Source of the DNA: JAUSIF01 sp963711595
Lineage (GTDB): Bacteria > Pseudomonadota > Alphaproteobacteria > Rhizobiales > Xanthobacteraceae
Assembly (NCBI GenBank): GCA_963711595.1
Contig: CAVQER010000007.1
Coordinates: forward strand, 62,001-126,000
Direction of reading: 5' to 3'
DNA length: 64,000 nt
The notes beneath the pieces were generated by a model. That model was not told the DNA's origin. It saw only the letters and a list, made by a program, of their open reading frames with translations, and did not search any database. The position numbers were made by a program, and so were the translations under genes. Of this stretch, positions 19,907-27,930 are shown piece by piece. Every line of letters starts with the position of its first letter. Within the stretch, counting starts at the first letter, position 1.

Positions 19907-20173
19907 TCAGCCGGCGAGCTTGCGAACTCGTTTCGCGAGCCGAGCTACCTTGCGCGAAGCCGTGTTGCGATGGATCACGCCCTTCTGAGCGGCGCGCATC
20001 AGCTTCGGCTCGGCGGCAGCGAGCGCTTCATTCGCCTTTTTCGCGTCGCCGGCGGCGATCGCCTCTTCAACGAGACGCAAATAGGAACGCATGTGGGTCC
20101 GGCGTGCCTTGTTCACTTCCGTGCGACGCGCGAGCTTGCGAGTGGCTTTCTTTGCCGAACTGGTATTGGGCAT
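19907..20173 (-). CDS. rpsT: 30S ribosomal protein S20
   Basis: Primary 16S rRNA-binding protein of the small subunit. It has 88 residues from the ATG at 20173 (MPNTSSAKKATRK), chosen over an ATG nine bases upstream because that one overlaps the GGAG ribosome binding site and S20 normally starts MANxxSAKK. It is lysine/arginine-rich, with HRNTASRKVARLAKRV at the C-terminus. It lies upstream of dnaA, as in related Hyphomicrobiales, and ends in a strong terminator. Confidence 0.96.
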   Translation of the reverse strand: MPNTSSAKKATRKLARRTEVNKARRTHMRSYLRLVEEAIAAGDAKKANEALAAAEPKLMRAAQKGVIHRNTASRKVARLAKRVRKLAG

Positions 20174-20319
20174 TCTCTCCAACCTGAGCGGTGACCAACG
20201 CGAGCGAGCGCGTACGCAACCGACTACTTGATGAAAATTTTCGCGGCGAGCGCACTGCTGCCGCGACTGGCGCGGACCATACTCGGGCGCCCCTGCCGCG
20301 TCAACGGAGCGAGGAGCGC

Positions 20320-21093
20320 CTATCGATGCTTGAAATCAGGGTTCCTCTTCTCGATGAAGGCACCCATCCCTTCCTTTTGGTCCGCAACGGCGAACATGGG
20401 GTGAAACAAGCGACGTTCGAAACGCAGACCCTCTGACAGCGGCATCTCGTACGCGCGGTTAATCGCCTCTTTCGCCATCATGGCGATGGGAAGGGACATT
20501 CCGGCGATTGTCTCGGCGAGTTTCAAGGCCTCCTCGCGAAGCTTTGCTACCGGGACGACGCGGGCGACGAGCCCTGAGCGCTCAGCCTCGTCGGCACCCA
20601 TCATCCTGCCGGTGAGGATGAGGTCCATCGCCTTCGATTTTCCGATTTCGCGGATCAGCCGCTGCGTCCCACCGATACCCGGGATGACGGCAAGCTTGAT
20701 TTCCGGTTGACCGAACTGCGCGTTGTCGGCCGCGACGATAATGTCGCACATCATCGCCAGTTCGCAGCCGCCACCGAGCGCGAACCCTGCGACTGCCGCC
20801 ACAACTGGCTTGCGGCAGCTCGCGAGCCGGGCGTAAGGCCCAACAAAGTCATCGAGATAGGTTTCCGGGAAGGTGAGCGGCCGCATCTCCTTGATGTCCG
20901 CGCCGGCGGCAAAAGCCTTGTCCGAACCCGTGATGACCAAGGCGCCGATTTCGCGGTCGGCCTCAAATCCGTCGAGCGCCTTGGCGAGCTCTCGCATCAG
21001 CTCCGCGTTCAGCGCGTTCAGCGCTTTGGGACGGTTCAGCGTGATGATACCGACGCGGCCGCGGGTTTCGACGATGATGTTTTGGTAGCTCAT
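20320..21093 (-). CDS. Enoyl-CoA hydratase
   Basis: Hydrates trans-2-enoyl-CoA in beta-oxidation or a related acyl-CoA pathway. It has 257 residues from the ATG at 21093 (MSYQNIIVETRG), preceded by GGAGGAG eight bases upstream; the frame stays open much further upstream but without family resemblance. Crotonase motifs: oxyanion-hole FAAGADIKEM, catalytic Glu in GGGCELAMMCD and catalytic Glu in FGQPEIKLAVIPGIGGTQRL. Both catalytic glutamates are present, so hydratase activity is expected rather than another crotonase reaction. It lies 34 bases after mutM on the same strand. Confidence 0.92.
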   Translation of the reverse strand: MSYQNIIVETRGRVGIITLNRPKALNALNAELMRELAKALDGFEADREIGALVITGSDKAFAAGADIKEMRPLTFPETYLDDFVGPYARLASCRKPVVAAVAGFALGGGCELAMMCDIIVAADNAQFGQPEIKLAVIPGIGGTQRLIREIGKSKAMDLILTGRMMGADEAERSGLVARVVPVAKLREEALKLAETIAGMSLPIAMMAKEAINRAYEMPLSEGLRFERRLFHPMFAVADQKEGMGAFIEKRNPDFKHR

Positions 21094-21127
21094 TACATGT
21101 CTCCTCCGCGGCGGGACCGCGTCATGA

Positions 21128-22006
21128 TCAACGCTGACACACAGGACAATAGAACGTCGAGCGCGCGCCCTGGACGATGCGACGGATCTTGCCGCCGTCG
21201 CGGCGAGGACACGCTTCCCCTTCCCGGTCGTAGACCCGAAAATTGTGCTGAAATAGGCCAAGCTCACCGTCGGTTCGCCGATGATCGCGAAGCGATGAGC
21301 CGCCGGCTTCGATCGCGTCCTTGAGAACCGCCTTGATTCCTTCCACCAGAGCCTCGGTGCGTTCGTTCGGTGTGCCGCCACGCGCGGCGATGGTCGACGC
21401 ACGGCGCTTTGGCGACAGGCGCGCCCGATGCAGCGCCTCGCAGACATAAATATTGCCGAGGCCCGCGACCACGCGCTGGTCGGACAGCGCGGCCTTGAGG
21501 CTCGTCTTTTTTCCTGCGCATGCCCACGCAAGCAGCTCAGGTCCAAATTCGTTGCCGAGCGGCTCGGGTCCGATCGCACGCATGAGCGGATCCTCGTTCA
21601 GGCGTGCGCGCGGCACGAGCTTCATGAAGCCAAAGCGGCGCGGGTCGTTGAAGACCACCGTCGCACCCGAGGACATGTGAAAGATCACATGGTCATGCGT
21701 GAGTGCGGTCGAGCGCTCGTGATGATACTCGCCGGGGATATTTTCCGTGCCGTCCTTGCTGACGCGGAACGACCCGGACATTCCTAGATGCATCAAGAGC
21801 ACCTCACCGGACGACAGATCGGCGAGAAGATACTTGGCGCGGCGACCGAGTCCTTCCACCGTCTTTCCGGTCAAGCGCTTCGCGAAGTCTTTCGGCAGGG
21901 GCCAGCGGAGATCCGGCCGACGCGCTTCCACCTTCGTGAAGCGCGCGCCTTCCATGACCGGGGCAAGGCCCCGGCGCACGGTTTCGACTTCGGGTAGTTC
22001 AGGCAT
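21128..22006 (-). CDS. mutM: Formamidopyrimidine-DNA glycosylase (MutM/Fpg)
   Basis: Removes 8-oxoguanine and ring-opened purines, then cuts the strand at the abasic site. The protein has 292 residues. It shows the N-terminal catalytic PELPEVETVRRGL (Pro2, Glu3), LLMHLGMSG with the conserved Lys region before it, the helix-two-turn-helix GLGNIYVCEALHRA and a C-terminal zinc finger. The finger is unusual: Cys266, Cys287 and Cys290 are present, but the second cysteine position is Asp270 (ACPRRDGG). It is divergent from ubiE and upstream of the enoyl-CoA hydratase gene. Confidence 0.93.
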   Translation of the reverse strand: MPELPEVETVRRGLAPVMEGARFTKVEARRPDLRWPLPKDFAKRLTGKTVEGLGRRAKYLLADLSSGEVLLMHLGMSGSFRVSKDGTENIPGEYHHERSTALTHDHVIFHMSSGATVVFNDPRRFGFMKLVPRARLNEDPLMRAIGPEPLGNEFGPELLAWACAGKKTSLKAALSDQRVVAGLGNIYVCEALHRARLSPKRRASTIAARGGTPNERTEALVEGIKAVLKDAIEAGGSSLRDHRRTDGELGLFQHNFRVYDREGEACPRRDGGKIRRIVQGARSTFYCPVCQR

Positions 22007-22088
22007 TCACCCTCTCCGAACGCATTCGTGGCTGCTCATAGCGCCAGGAATGGGCGCGCGCTATGGTCGGAAACGCCCCGAGGACTTC

Positions 22089-22850
22089 ATGCCGACCGAC
22101 CGCGCAGAGACGCATTTCGGCTTCCGCGCAGTGCCGCTCGACGACAAACAGCGGCTGGTGGACGACGTCTTTCATTCCGTGGCGCGCCGCTACGACCTTA
22201 TGAACGACCTGATGTCGGGGGGCATGCATCGGCTCTGGAAGGATGCGCTTGTCTCGAAGCTGCGCCCACCCGCCGGCGGGCGCGAGTGGCGGCTGCTCGA
22301 CGTTGCCGGCGGGACCGGCGACATCGCACTGCGCGCGCTGGCGGCGAGCCGCGGAGAGATGCAGGCTACCGTTGCGGACATCAATCCTGACATGCTGGCG
22401 GTTGGCCGCGAGCGCGCTGCTTCCGGACCGTTCGCGGGTCGCATCGAGTTCGTGGAGACGAACGCGGAAGCGCTCCCCTTCGCTGACCGGCATTTTGACG
22501 CAGTGACGATCGCTTTCGGTATTCGCAACGTACCGCGTGTCGAAACCGCCCTCGGCGAGATGCTTCGCGTGCTCAAGCTCGGAGGACGTTTTCTATGCCT
22601 GGAGTTTTCCCAAGTGGATGTCCCGGCACTTGCGGAACTCTACGATGCGTACTCGTTGCGCGTGATCCCGGAGCTTGGCCGCGCCGTTACCGGAGATGCG
22701 GAATCCTATCGCTACCTCGTGGAATCAATTCGCCGCTTTCCCAGTCGCGAAGTGTTCGCCGGCATGATGCGCAGTGCCGGATTTGACCGTGTCGAGGCGA
22801 CGCCGCTCTCGGGCGGCATCGTCGCGATCCACTCCGGCTGGCGGCTCTGA
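22089..22850 (+). CDS. ubiE: Demethylubiquinone/demethylmenaquinone C-methyltransferase
   Basis: SAM-dependent C-methylation in ubiquinone synthesis. It has 253 residues from the ATG at 22089 (MPTDRAETHFGF), with AGGA five bases upstream. An ATG at 22050 is possible, but ETHFGF close to the N-terminus is where UbiE homologues begin. Motifs: SVARRYDLMNDLMSGGMHRLWK, SAM-binding DVAGGTGDIA (71-80), and the UbiE signature GIRNVPRVETALGEMLRVLKLGG. It is followed seven bases later by ubiB, a usual quinone-biosynthesis pair. Confidence 0.95.
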   Translation: MPTDRAETHFGFRAVPLDDKQRLVDDVFHSVARRYDLMNDLMSGGMHRLWKDALVSKLRPPAGGREWRLLDVAGGTGDIALRALAASRGEMQATVADINPDMLAVGRERAASGPFAGRIEFVETNAEALPFADRHFDAVTIAFGIRNVPRVETALGEMLRVLKLGGRFLCLEFSQVDVPALAELYDAYSLRVIPELGRAVTGDAESYRYLVESIRRFPSREVFAGMMRSAGFDRVEATPLSGGIVAIHSGWRL

Positions 22851-22857
22851 GGTCAAC

Positions 22858-24414
22858 GTGCTTTCCGCCGCTTCTCACCTGTGGCGCGTCGGACGCGCCG
22901 GCTTCGTGCTCGCACGCGAAGGGGTGTTTGCTCTGGTCGATCCGGAAGCGCTTCCGCCTGGGCCGCGACTGGCCGTAAAAATCGCGCGCGTTGTCGAGCG
23001 CCGCGGCGCCGGTGCGGGTCCTGCGCGGCTCGCCGCGGCGCTGACACGGCTCGGGCCGCCCTATGTGAAGCTCGGTCAGTTCCTTGCGACGCGACCCGAC
23101 GTCGTCGGCAGCGCGATCGCCGCCGACCTCGAAGCGCTGCAAGACAAGATGCCGCCGTTTCCGCAAGCCGAAGCCGAGGCGTGCGTCGCCGAGGCTCTAG
23201 GCAAGCCGGTGGCCACGCTGTTTGCTTCCTTCGGGCCGCCGGTGGCGGCCGCGTCAATCGCGCAGGTGCATCGCGCGAAGACCGCGGGCGGACGGGAACT
23301 GGCCATCAAAGTACTCCGCCCCGGTATCGAGCGGCAGTTTCAGCGCGATCTCGACTCCTTCTTCTACGTCGCGCGCGCGGCCGAGCGGCAGTCCGCGGAG
23401 GCGCGCCGACTGCGGCTCGTCGCGACCGTTGAGACGCTCGCACGCTCGGTCGCAATCGAACTCGATTTGCGGCTCGAGGCAGCGGCGCTTTCCGAACTCG
23501 CCGAGAACATGAAGGACGATCTGGACTTCCGCGTGCCGAACGTCGATTGGGAGCGAACCGCGCGGCGGGTCCTTGCGACGGAATGGGTGGACGGGATCGC
23601 GTTGAACGAACGCGCAAAGCTCTCCGCTGCCGGTCACGACCTCGTGCGGCTTGCGCGTGTTCTTATTCAATCGTTTCTCCGGCAGGCGATCGGCGATGGA
23701 TTTTTTCACGCCGACCTGCATCCAGGAAACCTGTTCGTCGACGCACACGGCCGGCTCGTCGCCGTCGATTTCGGGATCATGGGACGGCTCGGACCGAAGG
23801 AGCGGCGCTTCCTTGCCGAGATCCTGTACGGATTCATCACCAAGAACTGGTATCGCACCGCCGAAGTGCACTTCGAGGCGGGCTACGTCCCGTCGCATCA
23901 TTCGATCGAAGATTTCGCGCAGGCGATCCGCGCAATCGGCGAGCCGATTCACGACCGGCCGGCAAGCGAAATCTCGATGGCGAAGCTGCTCACGCTGCTC
24001 TTTGAGGTGACCGCGCTGTTCGATATGCGCACGCGCCCGGAACTATTGCTGCTGCAAAAGACGATGGTCGTCGTCGAAGGCGTGGCGCGCGCGCTCGACC
24101 CGAAGCTCGACATGTGGGCGACCGCCGAGCCGGTCGTACGCGAATGGATCGAGCGCCATCTCGGACCGGTCGGCCGCATCGAGTTGGCCGCAGTCGAACT
24201 CGGGGGTCTCGGGCGCCTCGTCGGCAATGCGCCCGCATTGCTGACGCGCGCGGCCGGCACGCTCGAGCGACTCGACGAGCAGACGCGCGACGGCCTCGTA
24301 CTCTCCCCAGAAACCGTCGAGGCAATCGGACGATCGGAGGCGAGACGCTGGCGCTGGGCAACCCTCGCGCTTTGGTTCATTGCCGGCCTGATTGCGATCT
24401 GGCTGCTGCGCTGA
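22858..24414 (+). CDS. ubiB: Ubiquinone biosynthesis protein UbiB
   Basis: Atypical ADCK/ABC1-type kinase-like ATPase needed for ubiquinone synthesis, held at the inner membrane. It has 518 residues from the GTG at 22858. Signatures: KLGQ near 71-74 (PPYVKLGQFLATRPD), the Ala-rich loop AASIAQVHRA, HADLHPGNL near 284-292 and DFG 304-306. A C-terminal hydrophobic segment (LALWFIAGLIAIWLLR) provides the membrane anchor. It is in an operon with ubiE. Confidence 0.94.
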   Translation: MLSAASHLWRVGRAGFVLAREGVFALVDPEALPPGPRLAVKIARVVERRGAGAGPARLAAALTRLGPPYVKLGQFLATRPDVVGSAIAADLEALQDKMPPFPQAEAEACVAEALGKPVATLFASFGPPVAAASIAQVHRAKTAGGRELAIKVLRPGIERQFQRDLDSFFYVARAAERQSAEARRLRLVATVETLARSVAIELDLRLEAAALSELAENMKDDLDFRVPNVDWERTARRVLATEWVDGIALNERAKLSAAGHDLVRLARVLIQSFLRQAIGDGFFHADLHPGNLFVDAHGRLVAVDFGIMGRLGPKERRFLAEILYGFITKNWYRTAEVHFEAGYVPSHHSIEDFAQAIRAIGEPIHDRPASEISMAKLLTLLFEVTALFDMRTRPELLLLQKTMVVVEGVARALDPKLDMWATAEPVVREWIERHLGPVGRIELAAVELGGLGRLVGNAPALLTRAAGTLERLDEQTRDGLVLSPETVEAIGRSEARRWRWATLALWFIAGLIAIWLLR

Positions 24415-24524
24415 AGAGCCCGGTAACCAGCTTATAATTCACACGTTGGCCGCGGCCCACATTAATTGTACAGTGAAGTCCTGATAATTGGCCGGCGGTC
24501 CCTCAAGCCCGGCACATAGCGATC

Positions 24525-25749
24525 ATGGCACTCGCGGACAAACGCATCCTGCTCATCGTCGGCGGCGGCATCGCCGCCTACAAGAGCCTCGACCTCATTC
24601 GCCGCCTGAAGGAGCGCGGCGCGAAGATGCGCGCGGTAATGACGCGCGCCGCCCAGGAGTTCATCACGCCGCTCGCGGTAGGTGCCGTCCTTGGCGAGCG
24701 CGCCCATACCGACTTGTTCGATGCAGCCTCGGAGTTCGACGTTGGACACATCCGCCTCGCGCGCGACGCGGATCTTATTGTCGTCGCGCCGGCGACCGCC
24801 GACCTGATGGCAAAGATGGCGGGCGGGCACGCGGACGATCTCGCCTCGACCGTACTGCTCGCGACCGACAAGCGCATTCTCATCGCGCCGGCGATGAATC
24901 CGCGCATGTGGTCGCACGCGGCGACGCAACGAAACCTCGAACAACTCATTGCCGACGGTGTCGTCACGATCGGCCCGAACGAAGGCGAGATGGCTGAGCG
25001 AGGCGAAGCGGGTATCGGGCGCATGGCCGAGCCCGAGCAAATCATCTCGGCGATCGAAGGATTGTTCGTCGCCATCCCCAGCGCAACCGCGCTCGCGGGC
25101 AAGCGCGTGCTCGTTACTTCCGGGCCGACGCGCGAGCCGATCGATCCGGTGCGATTTCTTTCCAACCACTCGTCCGGCAGGCAAGGCCACGCCGTCGCGC
25201 GCGCGGCGGCCAGCGCCGGCGCTGACGTCATTCTGGTCTCGGGACCGGTGGACCTGCCCGATCCTTCCGGCGTGAGAACAATTCACGTGGATACGGCGCA
25301 GGAAATGCTCGCGGCCGCCGAGAACGCGTTGCCCGCCGATGTTGCGATTTTTGCCGCGGCCGTCTCCGACTGGCGCGCGGCGGAGCTAGCACCGGAGAAG
25401 ATGAAGAAAATCGACGGTAAGGGGACGAAGCTCGAGCTTGTGCAAAATCCGGACGTGCTTGCGACGATCGCGCGTCACAAGAAACGTCCGAAGTTGGTCG
25501 TCGGCTTTGCCGCAGAGACCGAGAAGCTGCTCGACAACGCGCGCGCGAAATTGAAGTCCAAGGGCTGCGATTGGATCGTCGCAAACGACGTATCGCCGGA
25601 AACGGGCGTGTTTGGCGGAACGCGGAACACAGTGCATCTCGTCACTGAGAAGGGCGTCGAGTTCCTGGCCCCTGCAATCGAAGCAGGCGGTCGCCGACAG
25701 CCTCGTGCGGAAGATCGCGGACGCGCTCGGCAAGGGGGCTAACCGGTGA
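24525..25749 (+). CDS. coaBC: Bifunctional CoaBC (Dfp), frameshifted near the C-terminus
   Basis: Coenzyme A synthesis: the C-terminal CoaB part joins cysteine to phosphopantothenate, the N-terminal CoaC part decarboxylates the product. CoaC residues: catalytic His in FDVGHIRLA and the PAMNPRMW motif. CoaB: TSGPTREPIDPVRFLSNHSSGRQG, FAAAVSDWR and LVQNPDVLATIA. The reading frame breaks at GAGTTC 25659-25664. Removing one base restores WPLQSKQAVADSLVRKIAD, the expected helix, and ends at TGA 25747-25749, which overlaps the dut GTG as GTGA. As read, the last 26 residues are nonsense. The gene is normally essential, so an error is likely. Confidence 0.9.
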
Positions 25750-26219
25750 AGGCTTTCGCCGTTTCCTTCGTGCAGCTGCCGCATGCGGCGGGGCTACCGG
25801 CTCCAGCCTACGAGAGCGCGAACGCCGCCGGCGTCGATCTCTGCGCCGCGGTTTCGGAAAACGCGCCGATCGTGCTCGCGCCGGGCGAGCGGGCGGCGAT
25901 CCCGACCGGCCTGCAACTCGCGATCCCCGAAGGCTTCGAGGGTCAGATCCGTCCGCGCTCGGGGCTCGCGCTCAAGCATGCAGTCACAGTGCTGAACGCT
26001 CCGGGCACGGTCGATGCCGACTACCGCGGCGAGGTAAAGGTGTTGCTCGTCAACCTCGGGGCCGAGCCGTTTACGGTGACGCGCGGCATGCGGATCGCTC
26101 AACTTGTGTTCTCGCCCGTGGCGCAGGCCGCCATGCAAATGGTGCAATCGCTCGAGCCGACCGGGCGCGGCGAAGGCGGATTCGGTTCGACCGGGCTATC
26201 CAAGCGGGCGACGGGGTGA
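25746..26219 (+). CDS. dut: dUTP diphosphatase
   Basis: Hydrolyses dUTP to dUMP, keeping uracil out of DNA and feeding dTMP synthesis. The 157-residue trimeric-type dUTPase carries the motifs in order: AGVDLCA, RPRSGLALKH, GTVDADYRGEVKVLLVN, RIAQLVF and the C-terminal GRGEGGFGSTG arm. The start is GTG at 25746 and overlaps the restored coaBC stop, a common coaBC-dut pairing. A 3-base gap separates it from the Rrf2 gene. Confidence 0.95.
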   Translation: MKAFAVSFVQLPHAAGLPAPAYESANAAGVDLCAAVSENAPIVLAPGERAAIPTGLQLAIPEGFEGQIRPRSGLALKHAVTVLNAPGTVDADYRGEVKVLLVNLGAEPFTVTRGMRIAQLVFSPVAQAAMQMVQSLEPTGRGEGGFGSTGLSKRATG

Positions 26220-26222
26220 ACG

Positions 26223-26663
26223 ATGGCCCGGCTCTCGGAAAAAAGTCTCCTCGCCGTCGCTGCAGTGGTCGACGTAGCGCTGCATGCGCGCGGCCAACCC
26301 GTTGCGGCGAAGGCACTCGCAGAACGGCACGGACTGCCGCCGCGGCATCTCGAGCCGGTACTACAAGCGTTGGTGCACGCCGGAATCCTCAAGGGTGTCC
26401 GGGGGCCGCGGGGCGGTTATGAACTCGCGCGGGAACGGCGGCGAATCTCGGTCGCGGAAATCGTACGGATTGCCGAAGCGGCGAACGAAGAAACGCCGCA
26501 GCTTGTGCCGCCGATTGTGGGGAAGGTGATCGCTCCGGCGGTGGCCGAGGCGGAGGCGAGCTTCGAAACGGCGCTCTCAGGCGTGACGATCGATCGTCTC
26601 TGCCAGAACGCCGAGCGTTCCGGCCTCACCGAACGCGCATTGGGTCCTGATTTCAACATTTAG
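26223..26663 (+). CDS. Rrf2-family transcriptional regulator
   Basis: DNA-binding protein of 146 residues, with an N-terminal winged helix (LSEKSLLAVAAVVDVALHAR; AKALAERHGLPPRHLEPVLQAL) and the Rrf2 wing GPRGGYELARERRRISVAEIV. The three-cysteine Fe-S cluster motif of IscR/NsrR/RirA is absent; only one cysteine (RLCQNAE) is present, so it resembles CymR-type members that sense by protein partners or metabolites. It lies just upstream of cysK on the same strand, so control of cysteine synthesis is a reasonable inference. Confidence 0.88.
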   Translation: MARLSEKSLLAVAAVVDVALHARGQPVAAKALAERHGLPPRHLEPVLQALVHAGILKGVRGPRGGYELARERRRISVAEIVRIAEAANEETPQLVPPIVGKVIAPAVAEAEASFETALSGVTIDRLCQNAERSGLTERALGPDFNI

Positions 26664-26747
26664 TTTCAGTACTTTCCAAAAAACTCGACGAATTTCGGTG
26701 AATATGCTAGGCGAGCCGCCCGGCACGCAAGAAATGAGGAGTTTTTG

Positions 26748-27741
26748 ATGGTCGAGCCGCTGCGCAAGCCGAAACCGGCCGCAACCCCGGCACGCGAAGC
26801 TGGACGCGGGCGAATCTTCGATTCGATCACCGACACGATCGGCGACACGCCGCTCGTGCGGCTCAATCGGCTGCCGAAACAGCGTGGCGCCAAGGCCAAC
26901 ATCCTCGCCAAGCTCGAATTCTTCAACCCGATCGGCTCCGTGAAGGACCGCATCGGCGTGTCCATGATCGATGCTGCAGAGACGGCAGGCGCGCTCGATA
27001 AAGACACGGTGCTCGTCGAGCCCACCTCCGGCAACACCGGGATTGCCCTCGCCTTCGTTGCGGCGGCGCGCGGCTATCGTCTGGTCCTCGTTATGCCAGA
27101 ATCCATGTCGATCGAGCGGCGCAAGATGTTGGCCCTGCTCGGTGCCGAGCTTGTGTTGACGGACCCGGCCAAAGGCATGCGCGGGGCCGTGGCAAAGGCG
27201 GAACAGATCATCTCCGAGCTGCCAAAGGCACTCATGCCGCAACAGTTCAAGAACCTGGCGAATCCCGAGATCCACCGGCGCACCACGGCCGAGGAAGTGT
27301 GGAATGACACCGGCGGCGCGGTCGACGCGTTCGTTTCCGGGGTCGGTACCGGCGGCACGATCACGGGAGTCGGACAGGTGCTGAAACTGCGGAAGCCTTC
27401 GCTCAAGATCATTGCCGTCGAGCCCGAAGACAGCCCGGTTCTTTCCGGGGGACAGCCTGGACCACACAAGATTTCAAGGGATTGGCGCGGGCTTTGTGCC
27501 GGAAGTGCTGGACCGTTCCGTTGTGGATGAGGTCATCACCGTGGGCAATCAGACGGCCTTCGATACGGCTCGCGACGTGGCGCGGCTTGAAGGCATTCCG
27601 GTGGGAATTTCCTCGGGCGCCGCCATTGCCGCGGCGATCGAGGTGGGTCTTCGCCCGAATTTCGCCGGTAAGAACATCGTCGTGGTCGTTCCCTCGTTCG
27701 CCGAGCGCTATCTTTCGACCGCATTGTTCGAAGGCCTGTGA
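26748..27741 (+). CDS. cysK: Cysteine synthase A, frameshifted
   Basis: PLP enzyme joining O-acetylserine and sulfide to make cysteine. It starts at the ATG at 26748 with GAGGAG upstream. Motifs: PLP lysine in NPIGSVKDRIG, EPTSGNTGIALAF, and the phosphate loop GVGTGGTITGVGQ. After EPEDSPVLSGGQPGPHK the frame fails at GATTTC 27470-27475. Dropping one T gives IQGIGAGFVPEVLD, and the rest reads to TGA 27739-27741 (SSGAAIAAAIEVG, VVPSFAERYLSTALFEGL). The reconstructed length is about 330 residues, including an N-terminal extension of about 20. It lies 84 bases after the Rrf2 regulator. Confidence 0.9.
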
Positions 27742-27798
27742 GCGGAGGCGTCCGCTCCACGCGGCTAACAGGGCAATTGAGAGAAATTCTCCGCACTC

Positions 27799-27841
27799 GG
27801 GGGCGATTGCGGTAACGAATCGCGCCCGATCCCTCTTTTTT
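27799..27841 (+). terminator. Candidate terminator after cysK
   Basis: GGGCGATT pairs with AATCGCGCCC (one bulge) around a nine-base loop, followed after a few bases by TCTTTTTT. It lies 58 bases after the cysK stop. Confidence 0.5.
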
Positions 27842-27930
27842 GTGCGGTTTCCGCTTCTGTGACGACTCCGCTCGGGGTTAGATTCCGTTCCGATTCGCGG
27901 TGGGACGGCACCGCGCTCGTGGATGGCGGA

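Noticed and set aside
21094..21579. N-terminal extension of the enoyl-CoA hydratase
   Set aside because: Arg/Ser-rich composition antisense to mutM; ATG 21093 has a strong ribosome binding site and gives the normal length.
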